From positions 29,205,214-29,269,213 of the forward strand of contig OX388313.1 in NCBI GenBank assembly GCA_947579605.1: a stretch of DNA of 64,000 nt, written 5' to 3'. Source of the DNA: Athripsodes cinereus (Eukaryota; Arthropoda; Insecta; Trichoptera; Leptoceridae). The notes beneath the pieces were generated by a model. The model did no database searches and was not told the origin of the DNA. It saw only the letters and a program-made list of their open reading frames with translations. Made by a program: the position numbers and the translations under genes. This document shows, piece after piece, positions 55,487 to 64,000 of the stretch (position 1 is the stretch's first letter; each line of letters begins with the position of its first letter).

Positions 55487-56235
55487 ATCCTTTCGCAGAG
55501 TACAAACCTACGTAATATTATTACAGTGTAAGTATCAGCATCAGAATGATGCGATAACGAGCGCGCAACCTCCGACTTGGCCACAACTGGTTTGGGCTCT
55601 CTAACCTCTCTCTCTCTCTCCATACTCCCTTACGTAAGTACCTACCCAATAGTGAGACGTAACACCAGCGTCATAGTGGTGTAATTGTATTATACAACAA
55701 TAATAATAAGAATAATAATGACGCATGGCCGTTGTTCTGTCGAGTCTTCAACCTATAGTGCCATTAACCTTAATAGATAACTATTACCAACAACTTCTTT
55801 TTTTATTTTCGATTACTCACCCCGTAGTCTATCAGAACAGAGTTGCTCGAAGTTATCTAAAAATAAATGACGAATAAATAAATGAAGAAAAATCATCGCA
55901 CACTCCGCGCCTTCATTTGTCAGTGTATTCTTTTAGTATTATGACATAGTGTAATAATTGCTACAGTGCAATTTTAGTATACACAAACTTACACCGGATC
56001 TTAAGAAAATCCTGGTGAACTTACAGAATATGCAGGGGCTGCGTACATTAATTATTTAATCCAAGCATAAAAACGGGGGAATCATGCAATACTAGCATAA
56101 AAGCGAGAAAAAATAACAAAAATATAAAATATCTACAATTTTCTAGGGGCATTTCAAGTCCTATCCACTTTCACGTCACCCGTCAACTAATTGAAGAATT
56201 CTCTCTCTAATAATTCCAAGGTCATTCTATCTATC
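55487..56235. other. Non-coding stretch
   Basis: A (ct)n microsatellite at 55602-55620; nothing else recognised. Confidence 0.4.
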
Positions 56236-56285
56236 TACACCGTTATGGGACATCCCGCAACCTGCAAGTGTGATATCCAGTAAAC
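56236..56285 (-). repeat. Tail-sharing repeat, tail scrap
   Basis: ctacaccgttatgggacatc with cgcaacctgcaagtg resembles the 3' tail section in minus orientation. Weak match. Confidence 0.3.
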
Positions 56286-57289
56286 AAACGATAAACAAAA
56301 AGTCACAACAAACCTAGAACTAAAAGCGAAAATAAGCAGCCCCATTGTACAATATTCCCACATAAAACAAAACGATCCAATCGGCATATTATTATTGTCT
56401 CCCTTACTTATTATATATAATACAAGAGACAGATTACAGCGGACAGTATGTATTATAAACAGCATAATAGTGACTTGGTTTATTATTAATAATGGAAATA
56501 CGTGGTATTGGCATAATAAAATTGAATAATAATATAATTTCATGTCAACGCAACATTCTCTCAATGTTAGGTACATATCTATACCTATAGGTAGAATGAT
56601 GTCGATTCAAATCAAAGAGAACGCGGGTGTAGTAAGCAAATGCCTACATAATAAACAACAACGACAACGCCTACAGGACACTTCTGACGGACAGTCTTAT
56701 TGATACGACGGACTGAGAGAAAATAATAACGAAATGGACATATTATTGTAACGCTTCGATTACCGGTGGGGTATGGATTGATACAAACATTCCCATCGCG
56801 GTGTTTTACCGGGTCTATAAGTTTTCAAATTGTGTAAGAAGAGACATGCTAGGTCCGTCCGTCCCCCCAATGTCGGCATGACCCTGATCTAAATAATTGT
56901 CATAAGCTTAGTTTGCACCAGAATATTTTTTTTAATAACTCTTTTCCAAATTTTGCAAATATAGACAAAGAAAATTTTAAAACATTTTTCATCTTTTCGT
57001 TTTTATGTTTACTAACAAAATTTAAAAAAAGCTATAAAAAAATGTTCATTCATTCGTTCGCAACTCAAAATGTGGAAGGATTTGACAATAATTAATGAAA
57101 ATAAATCTTGTAAACAGGTATAGACATGGGTCTCTGTAGGAAAAACATAAAACTGGAGGAAGATGTGTGTATTTAAAAAGTTAATTGTGGGACCTAACTT
57201 CGTTTAAAAATCTATCGCGAAAGCATTTATGTTCTGAATGTGAATGAATTTTCAAAACGAGTATTTTCTGTCGTTTTTTTTTTTAAATT
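56286..57289. other. Non-coding stretch
   Basis: Nothing recognised. Confidence 0.4.
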
Positions 57290-57299
57290 CCTGATACCG

Positions 57300-57780
57300 A
57301 CACTTGTATGCAAGCGAAACGTGGACATGGTTGAAGAAGGACGAAAGTGGAATAAATGCTGTGGAGATGAGATCGCTGAGGAGGATGGTTGGTAAAACGT
57401 TGCGTGATAGAGTGAGGAATGAGGATATTAGAAGAATGAGTGGATGCAAGAGGAGTGTTGTGGAATGCGTGTAAATAAATTGAGATGGTTTGGTCATGTG
57501 GAACGAATGACAGAGGAAAGAATGACAAAGAGGATATACTTGACTGAAAGGAGGGGTGTGAGGAAGCGCGGGCGTCCGAGAACTACATGGCTTGAACATG
57601 TAGATCAAATTCTCAAGGACGGCCGTGTTTTGAGTAAAAGAAACCGACGTGCGTGCATGAGAAATTGTATGACTGTAGAGGAAGCGAAAGAAGTATGTAA
57701 GGACAGATCTAATTGGCGTTCCGTTCTCTCTGCCTACCCCACTTGGGATACGGCGTGAGGGAATAGATAGATAGATAGAT
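57300..57780 (+). mobile_element. LINE ORF2 C-terminal fragment, SAYPTW family, longest copy
   Basis: The first frame, from 57304: LYASETWTWLKKDESGINAV, EMRSLRRMVGKTLRDRVRNE, DIRRMSGCKRSVVECV-stop. A frame change near 57450-57475 leads into RWFGHVERMTEERMTKRIYL, KRGRPRTTWLEHVDQILKDG, ACMRNCMTVEEAKEVCKDRS and SVLSAYPTWDTA-stop at 57760. The stop is followed by ggaatagatagatagatag. It covers more of the family than the copies at 7.5, 17.1 and 37.8 kb and shows the usual 'YGSETW' start of the post-RT domain, here with YAS. The RT catalytic core is absent. Confidence 0.82.
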
Positions 57781-57790
57781 TGTTTTAAAT

Positions 57791-59195
57791 TGAAGCACAT
57801 GCAACACACGTCTCTACAAATATGTATCAATAAAATAAAAATTATGACCCCAAACCAAAACGTGAACAACTTGAGGGTTAAAATCACGTCCAGAAGCGAT
57901 TAAAATTACATGTGTCACCGTAGGCGCAAAGCTACGTAGATTTTTACAAAAACACAATATTGTCCAACAATAACCATGACGACAAAATAATTCTCAATAG
58001 GACAAATAAAAGGCGGCCACAACAATATCAATATCTACACAATGTATTGTGTGTAGTGTGTAAGGGACAAGGATACATGTGTCACGCCTGTCCTATCACC
58101 TTGTAAATCTTGGCATAATTTACATACGTGCCCCGTGTGAAATATGGTTTCATGGAGTGAAAATTCCCATAGCTATTTTACAACAGTGCACAAATATCTT
58201 CGGTTCGCAACTTCGATGTTTCAGATATCAGAATAAAAATCAAATATTTTCTTATATATTATAATACTTTAGAATATATTTTTTTTATTGTGTATAATTC
58301 ACGTTGAAGATTTGACTTCGATAAACGTAAAGAAAAACTCTTCGATCTATTTATAGAATACATCCATTGTACCGTATTTTCGACATCGCTGTGTTGGATT
58401 TTAGTTAAAATAATTATTTGGTCATTTACAACTAACGCAAACACCTGAAGAAACGACCCAATTACTTCGTTAAGAATAGGGATTAAGTACCAATACATTG
58501 ACCTCGTTCCATTACCTATTTTTATTGTTTTTGGCCGGTATAAAACACAATTTCATGGAAAAAAATTACATAAATATGAAACAGTAAGTACACATCTCTG
58601 CATTTATATTATGATGTACCAAAAGTAATATTTAATGACAACAAGATACTAAAATCACTTTGTTCCAATGTTCTCTATGTTAATTGCATTTTTCAGTCAA
58701 GTGCATAAAAGTTGTGTAGTGCAGTTAAACTAAATTAACAATAGGCATTAAGTTAGCAATTAAACGAACACTGTTGGAATTTTTAATTAAATTACGTGTC
58801 CAAAAAATATAAAAGTGTTCAATGTATTGGCATCTGTAATCAGGGTTGAATATAATACAAAATAGTTCATATTTTTTTTCTTCTGCAAGTTATGGGGAGG
58901 AACTTGCTGGTAGTGCTATTGAGTAATAGAAAAACAAATAAACGAATAGAAGATGATAATAATAATTGATCTCCCATGATTGTACTATTTTCATAGGATA
59001 ATTAAAATTAACTCGAATAATGTTGGGGTTCTGCATCTTGAATATAAATGTATTTAAATACTTTGTTTTTATTTTATGTTATATTTAAAATTCTAGTGTT
59101 GATTTAATTTAATTTAAATTTAATTTATTTTATGTTGTTTTCAAGATGTAGACTGAAATATTATTTTAATAAATAAACGAGGTATGGATAATAAT
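57791..59195. other. Non-coding stretch
   Basis: Very AT-rich; nothing recognised. Confidence 0.4.
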
Positions 59196-59275
59196 AAAAA
59201 CACTTTATTGCCCAAAAAAATAATGAGCAATTGGCTTATTGCCTGGCCAGGCAATATCTCCCAGCTAAACGAAAG
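59195..59275 (-). mobile_element. LINE 3'-end hairpin motif with 18-nt perfect palindrome
   Basis: actttattgcccaaaaaaat, then attgcctggccaggcaat (59238-59255, perfectly self-complementary), then atctcccagctaaac. The layout matches the 7.4, 7.9, 46.9 and 63.5 kb hairpins, but the stem sequence differs by paired changes. Confidence 0.5.
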
Positions 59276-59393
59276 TCACTAAAGAAAAGTAGAAAAAGAC
59301 GGCCTAAAGATGGAGTGAGGGTTACCAATAATATTGCAGGATGCACCAACTCACAATAGAAGAAAAACATTTTAATAAAACCTATAATAAGCA

Positions 59394-59530
59394 AAAGAAG
59401 TGTGAGAAGACCATGGGCTTAATGGTTAGATGACATAAGACGAACTGCAAGAATAAGACGGATGATATGTGCTTAAAAGTTGTAAAATATCAAAGGAGAG
59501 AATTAAATTCAACAACGGATAGAAACAGGC
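59394..59530 (+). mobile_element. LINE C-terminal scrap (WLDDIRRTA type), decayed
   Basis: RSVRRPWA, a stop, WLDDIRRTARIRRMICA and several stops. It fits 'GRP...W.DDIRR.A' but is badly degraded. Confidence 0.4.
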
Positions 59531-60990
59531 TAAAGAAGTATAATTTACCTCGGCCATATTACCTATATGCAAAAACTAAGGAGGTTGTAAAAGGAAACAA
59601 GCAATAACAAAATATTGTAATTAAACGCTCAACAACACACTCAACCGCGTGCAAATTTTAAATGACTTAATTTGCTGAGCAATCGCATCTCGCAAAGTCA
59701 TTGACGCGTATGTATTCTCAACGATTTAAAATCTTTGTTGATATAATATCTATACTTAATAATAATAATAAGACCAAGCATTGATGGGATATACGCAATA
59801 ATTCGCCAACGATTTAAAACCTGTCTTGAAAAAATACAACTGCAATACACGAGTTCTCCTGGTGTAAAGAAATGGATACGATATGCATCAAGGATGGGCA
59901 CGTATGATTTGATTGAAAGCCGATTTTTCGTTACTATTTTTTGGAATGTAAGAGTTCGATAAATCTGTGCTTGCTATTAGGTCAGCTAGTTATCCAGAAA
60001 TATAGGAAACATTAGGCGAGATGATGATGAGCAAAATAATAGAAAATGGAATTTCGTCTCATAAAAAATGACAGATGAATAAAAAACGGATAAGTAATCA
60101 TTTATCCTCTGACAATGAATTACAATTATAATTTACAGATAATTAAAAACACTGTACTTAATATTTTCACTAAAAACAGTGTTATTAATTAATTTTACTA
60201 AATATAGCGAAAAAATAACAGTGTTATTAATTATTTGTAAATAATTTAATATGAATTTTCACAGCGTAAACAGAAACACCCTTCAACAATTACAATAATT
60301 ATTGAACAATTGGATATGCCAATTGCTACCCATCCTGAATTACTCTGTTTTTGTCAATAATTTCACATATTTGGTATGATCTGAAACATCAAACAATATC
60401 TGAAACAAGGCCAAAGTCCAAAAATTCCTCCCAAAATATAGAATATTACAGAATTTAAATAAATATTGCATTTCAATCGACGAAGAAAATCTACATCTGT
60501 CCAACCCTGCAATATAATAACGTTGATAACAATTGCAGTAATTATGACACTGCAATCATTCCACAACATGATATTTAAAATATTTTCATGTACTCTCCAA
60601 CACTTGAATTGAGAAATGAACAATGATATGCAATGTAAAAGTCAATAAAACAACATTATTTTTAACGAAGATAAAAACGATACAGTTACCTGTAACACTT
60701 CAAACATAATATTTGATAGTTTAAATTTAACAACGAGATTTGCAATATATTTAAGTGTCATTTCTGTGATGTTTAAAGCAGGAAGTTCACACTCAAAAAT
60801 ATGTGCTACAGTTTATGCACACTCGTAATTTTTAAACATTTCCGTACAATAAACTGAGACAAGCGACGATAAATCGAAAAATTTTAAGGAAATTCGCCAA
60901 CTAGATAAAAGAATCGAGAAAAAAGTTCGATACATTTTACACCTCCCGCGAATCGAAGTTGAACAACGTTTGTACTAGATACAAACTAAA
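59531..60990. other. Non-coding stretch
   Basis: Nothing recognised. Confidence 0.4.
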
Positions 60991-61140
60991 TTATTTATTT
61001 ATTTATTTCATTTACAAAACAGTTTTTAAAAGATAAGTCACAAATATCTACCTAACTGGGCATGAGCCCGTACCAAGGTTACTGAGCCAGTTTTCACCTT
61101 ACATTGTCTCAGCGCTCAATCTTCTTTACTTGAGTTACTA
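60990..61140 (-). mobile_element. Possible retroposon 3' end
   Basis: A minus-oriented (aaat)n tail (plus strand attatttatttatttatttc at about 60991-61010) is preceded, in the minus sense, by sequence with a small foldback gggc-atga-gccc (61058-61069). The family is unknown. Confidence 0.35.
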
Positions 61141-61289
61141 AGGTTATTTTCCCTACTTTATTTAATCATAACATAACACACACAATTGGATTAATCATTT
61201 GGAATGTAATTAATTTATCCTGGATTTTCAACAGATATATTTCGTATTTGCTCCAAAATTCACTAGCCTTACTTATTACTAGCCCTCGT

Positions 61290-61440
61290 CTATTCATTGC
61301 TGTATATGGACCTCATCAAAACTGTCCAACGCTTTTCGATATTGAGCAATACGAACCCAATGGTTTTCCATCACCTGGGCAATGTTATCAACCAAGCATA
61401 ACCATCTCCTGTTTAATCCCCATCGTTGGGTTACACGCAT
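61290..61440 (-). mobile_element. LINE C-terminal fragment (WVRIAQYR..HIQQ type)
   Basis: The minus strand reads RVTQRWGLNRRWLCLVDNIA, QVMENHWVRIAQYRKALD, EVHIQQ-stop. 'R..D(N/D)I..V....W.R.AQ.R..W..(L/F)(E/D)E.(Y/H)(V/I)QQW' is the C terminus of a common LINE group. It is one continuous frame with conservative changes and a 5' truncation. Confidence 0.6.
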
Positions 61441-61759
61441 ACTTAATGAATTGTGAGCTAATATCGACAGATTTGACACGATCTACGACGAATTTACCAA
61501 AAAAAATTATAATTATAAATAATATATACAAGGTTATCATTGATCGGCGCAAAAGTTGAGATCCCAATGAATCAAAAATTAATGTTGTTGCAAAAATATT
61601 CTATTCCATTCTTCTCAAGGCCATCCACTCGTAGCAAAAATAATCACATGTAACTAAAATTCTAGAATTCCAAAACAATAGTTTTCGGAGCTGCTGATCC
61701 AACAAATTTGAAACAGATTACCAACACGTCGATTCGTGAACGTAATAAAAACTACTTAC

Positions 61760-61905
61760 CTTTCAAATATGCTGTATCTATGGCGAACATGTTGAGTGCT
61801 GTGAGCTGCAAGAGACGTCCACAGTTGATGGGGAGAGGAGAATGGCGAAGGAGAGCTCTGAACTGGCGCAGCATGACGCCTGCACTGGAGGCAAACGTCT
61901 CCATA
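61760..61905 (-). CDS. Candidate internal exon of a host gene (146 bp)
   Basis: Minus strand. The acceptor is a long pyrimidine tract ending tttttttttcacag, and the donor is AAAG then GTAAGTAG; both are strong. The exon has higher GC than its surroundings and is open in two of three frames. One frame reads MLRQFRALLRHSPLPINCGR, then LLQLTALNMFAIDTAYLK. The 'PL.I.CG.L..L....F....TAY' order faintly recalls the C-terminal region of insect chemoreceptors, but that is a guess and the other open frame is not excluded. Neighbouring exons were not found. The flanks, unlike most of the window, are not recognisably repetitive. Confidence 0.4.
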
Positions 61906-62160
61906 CTGTGAAAAAAAAAGAAAAATATTTTTATTATTCACAATCCTTTTCGGTCTTCTAAAAAAAACGCCAACATAAATAAAAAAGAAACAATCGTCGG
62001 TAAAGCCTCTATCACATTTTTATTTGGCAGAAAGATCAAATAGCATTTTCCTTGTAGAAATTTTCACGTTCATACAATTCTGAAATCCTCACACATACTC
62101 CCATTATATAATAAGATAAAAACAACATATTTTACATAATTCGTTAAGCTCTAAAATACA

Positions 62161-62357
62161 ATGTCTCCCACTCTTTTCTGATAATTTTCGAGTGTCCTGT
62201 AAAAGGCGGATATTTGGAGAACATCAAATGAAGAGATTCAAAATCTTCAATTAGGCTATGAAAGTTCATTCACGGAGAGGACAATCTGAATAGTTATTAT
62301 ATGCAGTTAGCCCGCTGGCTACCCCACTGGTGGGACATGCTGTAATGGTATAGTAGA
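62161..62357 (+). repeat. Tail-sharing repeat, near-complete with internal deletion
   Basis: tgtctcccactcttttctga, gagtgtcctgtaaaaggcgg, cacggagaggacaatctgaa, cgctggctaccccactggtg and gctgtaatggtatagtag are present. The gatgaggtttgccac centre is missing. Confidence 0.8.
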
Positions 62358-62409
62358 ACTTAAATTCAGGTGTTTGTGTTCCCTCACTTAAAAGACAATT
62401 AACATCTTT

Positions 62410-62552
62410 AATAATATTCAACTATTAGGTATGCCACCCATCAAGAATGTCTTATTTTTTTCATAGGGACGAAGAGGACAATCTGTATGGATATTACATC
62501 CAGTTAGTCCGCTGGCTACCCCACTTATGAGATATGGCGTGATGGTATAGTG
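62410..62552 (+). repeat. Tail-sharing repeat, 3' half
   Basis: atgccacccatcaagaatgt, gaagaggacaatctgtatgg, gtccgctggctaccccactt and tatggcgtgatggtatagtg. It lies ~55 bp after, and in the same orientation as, the preceding copy. Confidence 0.8.
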
Positions 62553-63387
62553 GTTGTTAATTAGAATGGATGCAAATATTTATGGGGTGACATGTAGGTA
62601 TCATTCCTCAACACAAGACGCTAATTTTGTATGACGTGAACTATTGGAGTTATAAATGAAGATCGGTTCGAAATGAACTGAACTGTCTGTGGCATGGTAC
62701 GATTATGATTTGTGAGGTCGCGTTATGATGGATAGTTGACCTCGTAGGTTCTCCGGTCGACATGGCATGATTGAAATTATCAAACAACAAGGCCCGATAT
62801 TTTAATCAGCCCTTAGAATGACGCTTATCCTAAGCTAGGCCTTAATTTCTTTAAATGTGCTTTTACATCCAATAATCTTAAATATTTCACATCCATTTTA
62901 GATCAAGACGTAAGGAACATATAGACTGATTCTCAATGGTAACTATCAGCCCTTACGTATAGGTATTATTATCAATTTCAGGTGATCAATCAATTTTTAA
63001 AAGAATGATAAAAATGTTAACACCTAGGTATAAGTTGATCATTTATACTCCATTGCGAGGAACATCGGGTGAATGATATAATATTCTCGCTGTACGTATG
63101 AAATTTAATATAATAATTAAGTATTTAATTTTGGTAAACTTTACTGGTTTTTGACATATGTAAATATTGTCATCTATTGTCAAACATGTATTGTCAAAAT
63201 GTCGTGTTTCCTAAACATAACAAAATAAAAATAAACAAAAGCTGGTTGAAGACTTTGAGGATCCCATTTTCTATCATTTACATGGCGACGTAAAATAATA
63301 GTTGTGGTAAGTTGAAGAAATTGATTGGATATTAAAGACAAAATTAATTGTCGTGTTATGGTGAATTTCAGTATAAGGGTAACTACT
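62553..63387. other. Non-coding stretch
   Basis: Nothing recognised. Confidence 0.4.
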
Positions 63388-63530
63388 AATTTATTTATTT
63401 ATTCCTTTTGCACATCATTGCTATAGTATATAGTAGTTGACAAAACAATACAAAAATTAAAATACTAAGACGATATGCAGTGGCGAGATTATCACTATGA
63501 AGTGATTCCTTCCATCTAGCCACTATTAAT
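63388..63530 (-). mobile_element. LINE 3' end with hairpin, minus
   Basis: The tail side is tttatttatttattcc (63389-63405). About 80 bp on comes tggcgagatt, then a 6-bp stem ATCACT / AGTGAT with a 4-nt loop (63491-63506), then tccttccatctagccac. It follows the same motif order as 7.4, 7.9 and 46.9 kb with a different stem sequence. Confidence 0.5.
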
Positions 63531-64000
63531 TGTACCTACAGATGCTATTCTATAAATGGTTTTAAAGTTGATAATGGCCTAAAAATTCGAAGGAGAGCTC
63601 TCTCGATTTTAAAAATTCAAGAAAAATATTGTTTTTATTTATTCAATAAAGATCACCCTGAGAGTGTATTGAAATATCGGGCCGTAGAGAGATGTCCAGC
63701 TGTTTCATAGGCAGTTACAGTAGATAGTTTCACGATTAGATATTACAGTTGTCCCATACATTTGCAGGAAGGAGACAACGTTATGGTTAAACTGGTTGCA
63801 GCACAGCATATAAATTAAATCAAAGTATCAATAATTAATCAACACAACAGTTCAGACACAAATTGCAAGAATAATTAATTGATCATCTATTTATACAATT
63901 GCCATCCTCTTTACTTACTCCGCAAGGGTATTTGGAAAAGAACTTTAAAGTTTTCCATATAAAACCTAATTCAAACAAAATTTGATTTTATACCTACATT
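63531..64000. other. Non-coding stretch
   Basis: tttttatttattcaataaag near 63635, followed by gtgtattgaaatatcgggcc, resembles another retroposon 3' end. ggcccgatatttt also occurs near 62791. There is no gene. Confidence 0.35.

Noticed and set aside
57252..57887. 211-codon minus-strand open frame, the longest in the window
   Set aside because: It is the antisense of the SAYPTW LINE fragment, whose plus-strand reading carries recognisable motifs.

Overview
This is AT-rich insect nuclear DNA, dense in mobile elements and almost free of genes. There are no bacterial-style operons. Most of the readable coding matter is the last 20-140 codons of reverse transcriptases, left by 5'-truncated LINEs. 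The frequent taggtacctac-type words, the LINE families and a LINE 3'-end hairpin motif fit Lepidoptera best. A hemipteran or other insect is not excluded, and no host gene here settles the species.

The main object is a complete LTR element at 38366-46338. Two 2,259-bp direct repeats, nearly identical (one substitution seen), begin TG and end CA and are bounded by a 4-bp duplication, tcat. They enclose 3,455 bp with no gag or pol and no reading frame longer than about 80 codons. A polypurine tract against the left LTR, and a weaker primer-site candidate near the right one, put the element on the minus strand. It is a recent, large, non-autonomous, LARD-like retrotransposon.

The rest is layered repeats. 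(1) A short interspersed repeat of about 220-290 bp, here called the tail-sharing repeat, has over 20 full or partial copies in both orientations. (2) One LINE family (copies at 7.5, 17.1, 37.8 and 57.3 kb) ends within a few bases of its stop codon in a GATA-like microsatellite. Its last ~35 bp are shared with the tail-sharing repeat, the classic layout of a SINE using a partner LINE. (3) At least six other LINE C-terminal types occur. (4) Five LINE 3' ends carry a small hairpin whose stem changes by compensatory substitutions. (5) tRNA-derived SINE heads with B boxes occur at 8.5, 14.9, 25.0, 30.4, 34.2 and 48.3 kb. (6) Foldback and terminal-inverted-repeat elements occur at 0.6, 10.7, 20.3, 22.9, 25.5, 27.4 (Harbinger-like, TSD taa), 34.7 and 37.1 kb. 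(7) A three-copy 121-bp minisatellite lies at 31.07-31.43 kb.

The best host-gene signal is one minus-strand exon candidate at 61760-61905, with a strong acceptor and donor. A weaker set of short AG/GT-bounded segments lies at 4.8-5.7 kb. The window reads as intergenic or long-intron sequence built by repeated retroposition. Two nested insertions (13.9 kb and 23.7 kb) give relative ages.
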